Below, piece by piece: positions 54,820 to 62,709 of a DNA stretch of 64,000 nt. The position numbers and the translations under genes were made by a program. The stretch's first letter is position 1; each line of letters starts with the position of its first letter. The DNA comes from Pseudomonas synxantha BG33R. Its GTDB lineage: Bacteria > Pseudomonadota > Gammaproteobacteria > Pseudomonadales > Pseudomonadaceae. The stretch lies in contig NZ_CM001514.1 of the NCBI RefSeq assembly GCF_000263715.2, forward strand, positions 4,467,674 through 4,531,673, given 5' to 3'. The notes below the pieces were generated by a model, which searched no databases, had not been told where the DNA came from, and saw only the letters and a list, made by a program, of their open reading frames with translations.

Positions 54820-54925
54820 CAGGAGCACTCAGGAGCAACAAGTGCAAAGGGAGGTTCGATACGCGTACTTGAAGGGTTGGCGTGGCGTTATATAAACAGC
54901 CCGCGATTATCTGGCGATTAACGGA

Positions 54926-55525
54926 TCACGCCACCTGTGCGAGCAGGGCTTTGGCATGGTTGATGCCTTTTTCCTGGAAGTCGCTGCTCAGGTTCACCCC
55001 TTCGGCGTGAATGAAGGTCACGTCGTGAATGCCGATAAAGGCCATCACCTGACGCAGGTAGGGTTCCTGGTGGTCCGAGGTGGCCCCGGTGTGAATGCCG
55101 CCACGGGCGGTCAGCACAATGGCACGTTTGCCGGTCAGCAAGCCCTGCGGTCCGGTGGCGGTGTACTTGAACGTTACGCCGGCGCGCAGGACGTGATCCA
55201 GCCAGGCTTTGAGGGTGCTGGGGATGGCGAAGTTGTACATCGGTGCAGCCATTACCAACACATCGGCGGCGAGCAATTCGTCGGTCAATGTGTTGGAACG
55301 CTCCAGGGATACCTGTTCGCTGTCGTTACGCTGATCTTCAGGTTTCATCCAGCCGCCAAGCAGGTTGGCGTCCAGGTGTGGAACCGGGTTGAGCGCCACG
55401 TCGCGCACGGTGATCTGATCGGCTGGGTGGGCAGCCCGCCATTGGCTGATGAACTGTTGGGTGAGCTGGCGAGAGATAGAATCCTGCTGGCGCGCACTGC
55501 TTTCGATGATCAGAACGTTGGACAT
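54926..55525 (-). CDS. azoR: FMN-dependent NADH-azoreductase
   Basis: 199 residues of flavodoxin-like fold: 'VLIIESSARQQDSISRQLTQ' is the phosphate loop, 'LVMAAPMYNFAIPSTLKAWL' is the highly conserved AzoR segment with the quinone/FMN contact, and 'KRAIVLTARGGIH' and 'TFIHAEG' follow. It reduces azo dyes and quinones with NADH through FMN. The gene is single, followed by a terminator. Confidence 0.94.
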   Translation of the reverse strand: MSNVLIIESSARQQDSISRQLTQQFISQWRAAHPADQITVRDVALNPVPHLDANLLGGWMKPEDQRNDSEQVSLERSNTLTDELLAADVLVMAAPMYNFAIPSTLKAWLDHVLRAGVTFKYTATGPQGLLTGKRAIVLTARGGIHTGATSDHQEPYLRQVMAFIGIHDVTFIHAEGVNLSSDFQEKGINHAKALLAQVA

Positions 55526-55676
55526 GGCTATGTAGGCTCCATCGGTGAATATTGTAAGTCGATGGAGAAAAGATTAACCAGGGCTCATTCGATAAAAAAG
55601 CGCAAAAAACTGCTATAACCCATCTATAAATTTGTTTATAAGCGGAGTACCCCTGTGGAAAGGCTCCGCTATCGCT

Positions 55677-55991
55677 TTATTTGGGGCTGCAGTTCAAGGC
55701 AATGCGCATCTTGATGATGGCGCGGTTGAACTTGACCGTGGTGTTGGTGCTTTTGCCTGCTGGCACGCTCACGGTGCGACGGCGCGGCGATTCCGGGCCG
55801 TTGGTGAAGATTACCGAACACACAGCATCCTGGGTGCCGTAGTTGTTCAGCTGAATCGAGCTGATGTCTGCGTCCACGTCGGAGGCGGTGTAATCAATGC
55901 TGACGCCATCGATCTTTTTCGTCACGTCGATAGGGTAGGCAAATACGCTCATCGGCAGCAGCGCCAGCAACACACAACACAATTTTCTCAT
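55677..55991 (-). CDS. Small exported beta-sandwich-like protein
   Basis: 104 residues. The signal peptide is MRKLCCVLLALLPMSVFA, and the mature part is YPIDVTKKIDGVSIDYTASD with strand-rich sequence to 'VKFNRAIIKMRIALNCSPK'. Two Cys (in DAVCSV and LNCSPK) could form a disulfide. Homologues are often labelled 3-phosphoglycerate kinase in databases, but nothing here supports that. GGAG precedes ATG 55991; the longer frame to 56039 is not supported. It diverges from a LysR gene. Confidence 0.8.
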   Translation of the reverse strand: MRKLCCVLLALLPMSVFAYPIDVTKKIDGVSIDYTASDVDADISSIQLNNYGTQDAVCSVIFTNGPESPRRRTVSVPAGKSTNTTVKFNRAIIKMRIALNCSPK

Positions 55992-56037
55992 TCGGCAGTC
56001 TCCAATAAGGACCGCCAGCTTAGGACAAGAGGAGCTC

Positions 56038-56964
56038 ATGTTGAAAGCGCCCCGCGTTACCCTCGATCAATGGCGCACGTTGCAGGCCGTGGTTGACCAT
56101 GGCGGCTTCGCCCAGGCGGCTGAAGCGCTGCACCGTTCGCAATCCTCGGTGAGCTACACCGTGGCTCGTATGCAGGATCAACTCGGCGTGCCGCTGCTGC
56201 GCATCGACGGGCGCAAGGCGGTGCTGACCGAGGCCGGTGAAGTGCTGCTGCGTCGCTCCCGGCAACTGGTGAAGAACGCCAGTCAACTGGAAGACCTTGC
56301 CCATCATATGGAACAGGGATGGGAGGCCGAAGTGCGCCTGGTAGTGGATGCGGCCTATCCCAATGCGCGCCTGGTGCGCGCCCTGACTGCGTTTATGCCG
56401 CAAAGTCGCGGCTGCCGCGTGCGCTTGCGTGAAGAGGTGTTGTCCGGCGTCGAAGAACTGCTGATCGAAGGCGTAGCCGACCTGGCAATTTGCGGTTTCA
56501 GTATCCCCGGTTACCTGGGCACCGAAATGAGCGATGTGGAATTTATCGCCGTGGCCCACCCCGAACATGCGCTGCACCGCATGAATCGCGAGCTGAGTTT
56601 CCAGGACCTGGAAAGCCAGATGCAGGTGGTCATCCGCGACTCCGGCCGCCAGCAACCGCGCGACGTCGGTTGGCTGGGCGCCGAACAGCGCTGGACCGTC
56701 GGCAGCCTGGCTACCGCCGCCGCCTTCGTGGGCAGCGGCCTGGGCTTTGCCTGGCTGCCGCGGCACATGATCGAGCGCGAACTGGCCGAAGGCGTACTCA
56801 AGCAACTGCCCCTGGAACAAGGCGGCAGCCGTCACCCGACGTTCTATCTCTACTCCAACAAGGACAAACCCCTGGGGCCGGCGACGCAGATTCTCGTGGA
56901 GCTGCTGCGCACGTTTGACACCGCTCCCCTGGATGCGCCTTTCGCCGCTCCCCGACAAGCCTGA
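56038..56964 (+). CDS. LysR-family transcriptional regulator
   Basis: 308 residues. The DNA-binding part is 'LQAVVDHGGFAQAAEALHRS' with 'QSSVSYTVARMQDQLGVPLL', and 'RIDGRKAVLTEAGEVLLRRS' completes the family N-terminus. The effector domain has 'LIEGVADLAICGFSIPGYLG'. AGGAG lies upstream of ATG 56038. It reads into an alpha/beta hydrolase gene 14 bases later, so it is part of that transcript; the effector is unknown. Confidence 0.92.
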   Translation: MLKAPRVTLDQWRTLQAVVDHGGFAQAAEALHRSQSSVSYTVARMQDQLGVPLLRIDGRKAVLTEAGEVLLRRSRQLVKNASQLEDLAHHMEQGWEAEVRLVVDAAYPNARLVRALTAFMPQSRGCRVRLREEVLSGVEELLIEGVADLAICGFSIPGYLGTEMSDVEFIAVAHPEHALHRMNRELSFQDLESQMQVVIRDSGRQQPRDVGWLGAEQRWTVGSLATAAAFVGSGLGFAWLPRHMIERELAEGVLKQLPLEQGGSRHPTFYLYSNKDKPLGPATQILVELLRTFDTAPLDAPFAAPRQA

Positions 56965-56978
56965 AACGGAGTTCATCC

Positions 56979-57782
56979 ATGGCCTGGTTCGACCACGAAG
57001 GCTGCAGCCTGCACTACGAGGAATACGGCCACGGTGCGCCGCTGATCCTGATCCACGGCCTGGGCTCCAGTAGCCAGGATTGGGAGCTGCAAGTGCCGGT
57101 ACTGGCTCGGCACTATCGCCTGATCGTGGTCGACGTGCGTGGGCATGGCCGCTCCGATAAGCCCCGCGAGCGCTACAGCATCCAGGGCTTCACGTTCGAC
57201 CTGCTCGCCCTGATCGAGCACCTGGACCTGCCGCCCGCCCACGTTGTGGGTTTATCCATGGGCGGCATGATCGCCTTCCAACTGGCGGTGGACGACCCCG
57301 CGCGAGTCAGAAGCCTGTGCATCGTCAACAGCGCGCCCGAAGTGAAGGTGCGCAGCGCAGGTGACTATTGGCAGTGGGCCAAACGCTGGACCCTGGCCCG
57401 CGTACTCAGCCTGCGCACCATCGGCAACGCCCTGGGCGAACGACTGTTCCCCAAACCTGCCCAGGCCGACCTGCGCCGCAAGATGGCCGAACGCTGGGCA
57501 AGCAACGACAAACGTGCTTATCTCGCCAGCTTCGACGCGATTGTGGGCTGGGGCGTGCAGGAACAACTTTCGCGAATTACCTGTCCAACCCTGGTCATCA
57601 GCGCCGACCACGACTACACCCCCGTGGCGCAGAAAGAAATCTATGTAAAACTGCTGCCCGATGCGCGACTGGTGGTGATCGAAGATTCCCGCCATGCCAC
57701 GCCCTTGGATCAACCCGAAGTCTTTAACGCGACCTTGCTCGATTTTCTAAAGACAGTCGAAACCACTACCCAGGATCACTGA
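56979..57782 (+). CDS. Alpha/beta-fold hydrolase
   Basis: 267 residues. The nucleophile elbow is 'VVGLSMGGMIAFQLAVD' with Ser, the oxyanion loop is 'ILIHGLGSSSQDWELQV', and the late catalytic His is in 'VIEDSRHATPLDQPEVF'; the acidic member is the Asp in 'VISADHDYTPV'. It is a soluble esterase-like enzyme of the 3-oxoadipate-enol-lactonase/bromoperoxidase type, with the substrate unknown. It lies between a LysR gene and a peptidyl-prolyl isomerase gene (3 bases). Confidence 0.92.
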   Translation: MAWFDHEGCSLHYEEYGHGAPLILIHGLGSSSQDWELQVPVLARHYRLIVVDVRGHGRSDKPRERYSIQGFTFDLLALIEHLDLPPAHVVGLSMGGMIAFQLAVDDPARVRSLCIVNSAPEVKVRSAGDYWQWAKRWTLARVLSLRTIGNALGERLFPKPAQADLRRKMAERWASNDKRAYLASFDAIVGWGVQEQLSRITCPTLVISADHDYTPVAQKEIYVKLLPDARLVVIEDSRHATPLDQPEVFNATLLDFLKTVETTTQDH

Positions 57783-57785
57783 CCC

Positions 57786-58382
57786 ATGCTGAAAAAAATC
57801 GCCTTCTTTGCCGGCTCCTTTCTGTTTGCCGCCAACCTGATGGCCGCCACCGCTGCTGCACCGGTGAAACCTGCCGCACCGGCCAAGTCCGCCGCGCCTC
57901 ACGTGCTGATCAGCACCACCAATGGCGACATTGAAATCGAACTGGACCCGGTCAAGGCGCCGATCAGCACCAAGAACTTCCTCGCCTATGTCGACAAGGG
58001 TTTCTACACCAACACGATTTTCCACCGCGTGATCCCGGGCTTCATGGTCCAGGGCGGCGGGTTCACCCAGCAGATGTCGCAAAAACCGACTGAAGCACCG
58101 ATCAAGAACGAAGCCAGCAATGGCCTGCATAACGTGCGCGGCACGCTGTCGATGGCCCGCACCAATGACCCGAACTCGGCCACCAGCCAGTTCTTCATCA
58201 ACGTAGCCGACAATGCCTTCCTCGACCCGGGCCGCGATGCCGGTTACGCCGTGTTCGCCAAAGTGGTCAAGGGCATGGATGTGGTCGACATCATCGTCAA
58301 CTCCCAGACCACCACCAAACAAGGCATGCAGAACGTGCCAATCGATCCTGTGTTGATCAAGTCGGCCAAGCGCATCGACTGA
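57786..58382 (+). CDS. ppiA: Periplasmic peptidyl-prolyl cis-trans isomerase, cyclophilin type
   Basis: 198 residues. A signal peptide ([20 protein letters not shown]) and an Ala/Pro-rich linker precede the cyclophilin domain: '[20 protein letters not shown]' with the catalytic Arg, '[20 protein letters not shown]' and '[20 protein letters not shown]'. It speeds folding of periplasmic proteins. It follows the hydrolase gene by 3 bases. Confidence 0.95.
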   Translation: MLKKIAFFAGSFLFAANLMAATAAAPVKPAAPAKSAAPHVLISTTNGDIEIELDPVKAPISTKNFLAYVDKGFYTNTIFHRVIPGFMVQGGGFTQQMSQKPTEAPIKNEASNGLHNVRGTLSMARTNDPNSATSQFFINVADNAFLDPGRDAGYAVFAKVVKGMDVVDIIVNSQTTTKQGMQNVPIDPVLIKSAKRID

Positions 58383-58439
58383 GGTCTGCAGGTAGCTTCG
58401 CGTGGTGCCCACACGGCACCGCGCGCATTTGAAAGGAGA

Positions 58440-58454
58440 GCCCGCCCGGCGGGC
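58440..58454 (+). promoter_or_regulatory. Hairpin between the Shine-Dalgarno and the start of the ABC exporter gene
   Basis: GCCCGC-CCG-GCGGGC lies between AAGGAG (58433-58438) and ATG 58465. With the hairpin open the spacing is about 26 bases, too long; with it closed the effective spacing is about 11, so the fold may help or control translation. Confidence 0.5.
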
Positions 58455-58464
58455 GTCAAACCCA

Positions 58465-60297
58465 ATGCTCTATCGTCGCTTTGAACAACTGATCGATATT
58501 TTCCGCGACGCTCCCAGCGCGGCCCCTCCCGAAAAAGTCCTGCCCTTCTATCTCTATTACCTGCGCCAGGTCTGGCCCTGCTTCGCCGCACTGCTGGTGG
58601 TGGGGCTGGTCGGTGCGCTTATCGAAGTGGCGCTGTTCAGCTATCTGAGCCGCATCATCGACCTGGCCCAGGGCACACCACCGGCGAATTTCTTCCAGAT
58701 CCACAGCGCCGAGCTGATCTGGATGGCCGTGGTCGCCCTGCTGCTGCGCCCGGTTTTCAACGGCCTGCATGACTTGCTGGTGCACCAGACCATCAACCCC
58801 GGCATGACCAGCCTCATTCGCTGGCAGAACCACAGCTACGTGCTCAAGCAGAGCCTGAACTTTTTCCAGAACGATTTCGCCGGGCGCATCGCCCAGCGGA
58901 TCATGCAAACCGGCAACTCCTTGCGTGATTCGGCAGTGGCGACGGCAGAAGCCATCTGGCACGTGTCGATCTATGCCATCAGTGCCCTGGTGCTGTTTGC
59001 CGAGGCCGACTGGCGGCTGATGATCCCGCTGATCACATGGATCATCTGCTACAGCCTGGCCCTGCGCTACTTCGTACCGCGCGTGAAGGAGCGCTCGGTG
59101 ATTTCCTCGGAGGCGCGCTCCAAATTGATGGGCCGAATTGTCGACGGCTATACCAATATCACCACCTTGAAGCTGTTCGCCCATACGCAGAATGAACAGG
59201 AATACGCCAAGCAAGCGATCATCGAGCAGACCGAAAAAACCCAACTGGCCGCCCGTGTGCTCACCAGCATGGACACCGTGATCTGTATCTTGAACGGCCT
59301 GCTGATTGTGACCACCACCGGCCTGGCCCTGTGGCTGTGGACGCAGTCGCTGATTTCCGTCGGCGCGATTGCCCTGGCTACCGGCTTGGTTATCCGCATC
59401 GTCAACATGTCCGGTTGGATCATGTGGGTGGTCAATGGCATCTTCGAAAATATCGGCATCGTGCAGGACGGCCTGAAAACCATCGCCCAGCCACTGGCCG
59501 TGACCGACCGTGAAAACGCCCCGCGCCTGAAAGTCCCCAATGCCCAAGTGCACTTTGAGCAGGTGGATTTCCACTACGGCAAGAAGAGCGGGATCATTGG
59601 CGGCCTCAACCTCAACATCAAGGCCGGGGAAAAGATCGGTTTGATCGGCCCGTCCGGCGCGGGCAAGTCGACCCTGGTCAACCTGCTGCTGCGCCTCTAC
59701 GACCTGCAAGGCGGCCGCATCCTGATCGACGGCCAGAACATCGCCGAAGTGGCCCAGGAAAGCCTGCGCGCACAGATCGGCATGATCACCCAGGACACAT
59801 CGCTTCTGCACCGTTCGATCCGTGACAACCTGCTGTATGGCAAGCCCGACGCAACTGAGGACGAACTCTGGGCTGCGGTGCACAAGGCTCGCGCCGATGA
59901 GTTCATCCCGCTGTTGTCGGATTCCGAGGGCCGCACCGGGCTGGACGCCCATGTCGGTGAGCGCGGGGTGAAACTCTCTGGCGGTCAGCGGCAACGTATC
60001 GCCATCGCCCGCGTGCTGCTCAAGGACGCGCCGATCCTGATCATGGACGAAGCCACCTCGGCATTGGACTCGGAAGTGGAAGCGGCAATCCAGGAGAGCC
60101 TGGAAACCCTGATGCAGGGCAAGACCGTGATTGCGATCGCCCACCGGTTGTCGACCATCGCACGAATGGACCGCTTGGTAGTGCTGGAGAAAGGCCAGAT
60201 TGCCGAAAGCGGCAGCCATGCCGAGTTGCTGGCGCAGGGCGGGCTTTATTCGCGGTTATGGCAGCACCAGACCGGCGGATTCGTCGGAATAGACTGA
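58465..60297 (+). CDS. ABC exporter, fused permease and ATPase
   Basis: 610 residues. Six helices in the first 340 residues form the exporter membrane domain. The ATPase domain has Walker A 'IGPSGAGKSTLVNLLLRLY', Q-loop 'ITQDTSLLHRSI', signature 'LSGGQRQRIAIARVLL', Walker B 'PILIMDEATSALD' and the H-loop 'IAIAHRLSTIARMD'. It belongs to the MsbA-like half-transporter group; the substrate is unknown. ATG 58465 (MLYRRFEQLIDIF) is chosen because no other in-frame start exists between the upstream Shine-Dalgarno and this codon. Confidence 0.94.
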   Translation: MLYRRFEQLIDIFRDAPSAAPPEKVLPFYLYYLRQVWPCFAALLVVGLVGALIEVALFSYLSRIIDLAQGTPPANFFQIHSAELIWMAVVALLLRPVFNGLHDLLVHQTINPGMTSLIRWQNHSYVLKQSLNFFQNDFAGRIAQRIMQTGNSLRDSAVATAEAIWHVSIYAISALVLFAEADWRLMIPLITWIICYSLALRYFVPRVKERSVISSEARSKLMGRIVDGYTNITTLKLFAHTQNEQEYAKQAIIEQTEKTQLAARVLTSMDTVICILNGLLIVTTTGLALWLWTQSLISVGAIALATGLVIRIVNMSGWIMWVVNGIFENIGIVQDGLKTIAQPLAVTDRENAPRLKVPNAQVHFEQVDFHYGKKSGIIGGLNLNIKAGEKIGLIGPSGAGKSTLVNLLLRLYDLQGGRILIDGQNIAEVAQESLRAQIGMITQDTSLLHRSIRDNLLYGKPDATEDELWAAVHKARADEFIPLLSDSEGRTGLDAHVGERGVKLSGGQRQRIAIARVLLKDAPILIMDEATSALDSEVEAAIQESLETLMQGKTVIAIAHRLSTIARMDRLVVLEKGQIAESGSHAELLAQGGLYSRLWQHQTGGFVGID

Positions 60298-60386
60298 TTT
60301 CATTGGATAGGTGCCCGGGCAATTCCGAACAATTCTGACAGTTTTCTCTATCGAACTGGTCTTGCGACACAATCCTGCTGTACTGC

Positions 60387-60412
60387 AATCAGGCCCCAGG
60401 AGGGCCCTGATT
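60387..60412. promoter_or_regulatory. Near-perfect palindrome upstream of aqpZ
   Basis: AATCAGGcCCC-AGGA-GGGcCCTGATT pairs at all but one position. It lies between the ABC exporter stop and aqpZ. No T-run follows; it could be an operator or a leader hairpin. Confidence 0.5.
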
Positions 60413-60471
60413 TAGGCGGCAGGGAAGCTTCACAGACCGTTAATCAGATAGAGCAATCTAAGGAAGTGTTC

Positions 60472-61173
60472 ATGTCACTGTTCAAACGTTCCGTAACGGA
60501 AGGGCTGGGTACGTTTTGGCTGGTGTTGGGCGGTTGCGGGAGTGCGGTGCTGGCCGCAGCGTTCCCCAATGTCGGAATCGGCCTGCTCGGCGTGGCCCTG
60601 GCCTTCGGGCTCACAGTGCTGACCATGGCGTTTGCCATCGGACACATCAGCGGCTGTCATCTTAACCCGGCCGTTTCGGTGGGGTTGGTGGTGGGCGGAA
60701 GATTTCCAGCCAGAGAGTTGCCGGCCTACATCGTGTCTCAGGTGATCGGTGCCACCATCGCCGCTGCGCTGCTGTACTTTATTGCCAGCGGCAAACCCGG
60801 CTTTGAACTGGCGAGCGGCCTGGCCTCCAACGGCTATGGAGAACACTCACCCGGTGGTTACTCGATGGCAGCAGGGTTGGTCTGTGAACTGGTGATGACG
60901 GCGATGTTCGTGCTGATCATCCTGGGCGCCACCGACCGCCGTGCCCCCGCGGGCTTTGCCCCCATCGCCATTGGCCTGGGGCTGACGCTGATCCACCTGA
61001 TCTCGATCCCGGTCACCAACACCTCGGTCAACCCGGCCCGCAGCACGGGGCCCGCGTTGATTGTCGGCGGCTGGGCGCTCGAACAGTTGTGGCTGTTCTG
61101 GCTTGCGCCGATCCTGGGCGCGGTGATCGGTGGCATTACGTACCGATGGTTGGGCGCAGAAAAGCCTGCCTGA
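60472..61173 (+). CDS. aqpZ: Aquaporin Z
   Basis: 233 residues with six helices. The two NPA boxes are '[11 protein letters not shown]' (Asn65-Pro-Ala) and '[12 protein letters not shown]' near residue 187, whose Arg is the selectivity Arg. The narrow pore His of aquaporins is in '[13 protein letters not shown]', which favours water over glycerol. AGGAAG before ATG 60472 decides the start over GTG 60466. It follows the ABC exporter gene and is followed by a REPIN. Confidence 0.95.
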   Translation: MSLFKRSVTEGLGTFWLVLGGCGSAVLAAAFPNVGIGLLGVALAFGLTVLTMAFAIGHISGCHLNPAVSVGLVVGGRFPARELPAYIVSQVIGATIAAALLYFIASGKPGFELASGLASNGYGEHSPGGYSMAAGLVCELVMTAMFVLIILGATDRRAPAGFAPIAIGLGLTLIHLISIPVTNTSVNPARSTGPALIVGGWALEQLWLFWLAPILGAVIGGITYRWLGAEKPA

Positions 61174-61182
61174 CCAAATCCC

Positions 61183-61284
61183 TGTAGGAGCGAGCTTGCT
61201 CGCGAAAAACGTCAACGATGACGCAGGCTTCCAGATGCAGCCCGCTTCGCCTACGCGTTCTTCGCGAGCAAGCTCGCTCCTACA
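61183..61284. repeat. REPIN of the GTAGGAGCGAGCTTGCTCGC type
   Basis: A left REP (61183-61206) and its inverted partner (61261-61284) match for 24 bases and flank 54 unrelated bases. It lies between the converging aqpZ and GNAT-like genes. Confidence 0.93.
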
Positions 61285-61291
61285 AGGTGTT

Positions 61292-62425
61292 TCACTTGCT
61301 GTCAGGTTGCCGATAAGGCAAAGCCGCCCTCGCCTCTTCGGCATACGCCAGAATCCCCACCCGTTCACGTTCAAGAAAGTCGTGCACGGCACTCTTGAGC
61401 CCCGGATGGCGCAGGTAGTGCCAGGACCGCGTGATCACCGGCTCAAACCCGCGAATCAATTTGTGCTCGCCCTGGGCCCCGGCATCAAAGCGTTGCAGGC
61501 CGTGGGCGATGGCATAGTCCATGCCCTGGTAGAAACAGGTTTCGAAATGCAGCCGGTCGAACTCCCCCAGGCAGCCCCAGTAGCGGCCGTAGAAGCTGTC
61601 GCCACCGATCAGGCTGAACGCCATGGCCACCGGACGCTGGCCCTGCTTGGCCAACACCACGCGGATCGCCTCGGGCATACGTTCGGCCAACAGGCTGAAA
61701 AACGCCCGCGTCAGGTAGGGCGCTTGGCGGCGCACCGCATAGGTGTTGGCATAGCAGGCATAAACAAAATCCCATTGGGCCTCGCTCAATTGATGACCTT
61801 GCAGCCACTCGAACTCGATGCCCTGCCCGGCCACTTGTTCACGCTCTTTGCGCATCTGCTTGCGCTTGCGTGAACTCAAGGCATCAAGGAAGTCCTGGAA
61901 GTCGCGATAGCCACGGTTCTGCCAATGAAACTGGCAGCCCAGGCGTTGCATCCAGTCGGGCTGCCGGGCCAAGGCATCATCGGCCAAAGCGTCGGTGAAA
62001 TTGATATGGGCGCTGGAGAGCCCTTCGATTTCCAGGTAACCCGGCAAACTTTTGAGCAACTCAAAGCCGTCTTCGGCACTGGCGGCCAGTAAACGCGGCC
62101 CGCTGACCGGACTGAACGGCACGGCTGTCAGCAGCTTCGGATAGTAATCAATGCCGGCACGCTCGCAGGCGTCGGCCCAGCCATGGTCGAACACGTACTC
62201 GCCATAAGAGTGCCACTTGCGGTAACTGGGTAATGCCGCCACCAAGCGCGGGCCTTCCCAGTGCAGCAGATGTTCCGGCTGCCAGCCTGTATGCGGGCCC
62301 AGGCTGGCGCTGTCTTCCAGCGCGCTCAAGAACCCATGCCGCACAAAAGGCTGGGCCTGCGGCACCAGGGCATCCCAAGTGTGAGCAGCGATTGCGGACA
62401 GGCTGTCCAGGCGTTGCAGTGGCAT
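61292..62425 (-). CDS. GNAT-like acyltransferase of the COG3146/DUF482 type
   Basis: 377 residues. The C-terminal half has FemAB/GNAT-like sequence: 'SRKRKQMRKEREQVAGQGIE', 'VVLAKQGQRPVAMAFSLIGG', 'FYGRYWGCLGEFDRLHFETC' and 'FYQGMDYAIAHGLQRFDAGA'. The N-terminal half (about 1-150) is family-specific. Members are sometimes called peptidoglycan-recognition or biosynthesis proteins, but the reaction is not established. ATG 62425 is preferred because GAGG lies 6 bases upstream; ATG 62431 and 62437 are alternatives. Confidence 0.88.
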   Translation of the reverse strand: MPLQRLDSLSAIAAHTWDALVPQAQPFVRHGFLSALEDSASLGPHTGWQPEHLLHWEGPRLVAALPSYRKWHSYGEYVFDHGWADACERAGIDYYPKLLTAVPFSPVSGPRLLAASAEDGFELLKSLPGYLEIEGLSSAHINFTDALADDALARQPDWMQRLGCQFHWQNRGYRDFQDFLDALSSRKRKQMRKEREQVAGQGIEFEWLQGHQLSEAQWDFVYACYANTYAVRRQAPYLTRAFFSLLAERMPEAIRVVLAKQGQRPVAMAFSLIGGDSFYGRYWGCLGEFDRLHFETCFYQGMDYAIAHGLQRFDAGAQGEHKLIRGFEPVITRSWHYLRHPGLKSAVHDFLERERVGILAYAEEARAALPYRQPDSK

Positions 62426-62709
62426 CGACATCCTCATTGTTTCACGGCATGAAAGCCTGGGCAGTATCGCTTATCGCAGCCTGGCGTACATCTGCAAAAC
62501 GCGCCGACAGACCGCGCAAGCGTTAGTTCCTTCGCGTTACAAGCTGTCATCTACATGAAATCACTTAGCCACTACTCCGTCATAAACGGTCGCGATACTG
62601 ACGCCAGTTTTTAGAGCGTCCGGATCTACCGGGCGACATTTTTTCCGTCCGTCATGGGTCGGTTGTGTCCTGGATGGTTTGCCATCCCTCCTCACTTTCG
62701 GAGATTGAT

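Noticed and set aside
62544..62583. Pho-box-like CTGTCAT (62544) and CCGTCAT (62577) upstream of the porin
   Set aside because: The two copies are 26 bases apart rather than 11, and neither has a properly spaced second half. The gene is a Porin_5 member rather than OprP/OprO, so phosphate control is not supported.
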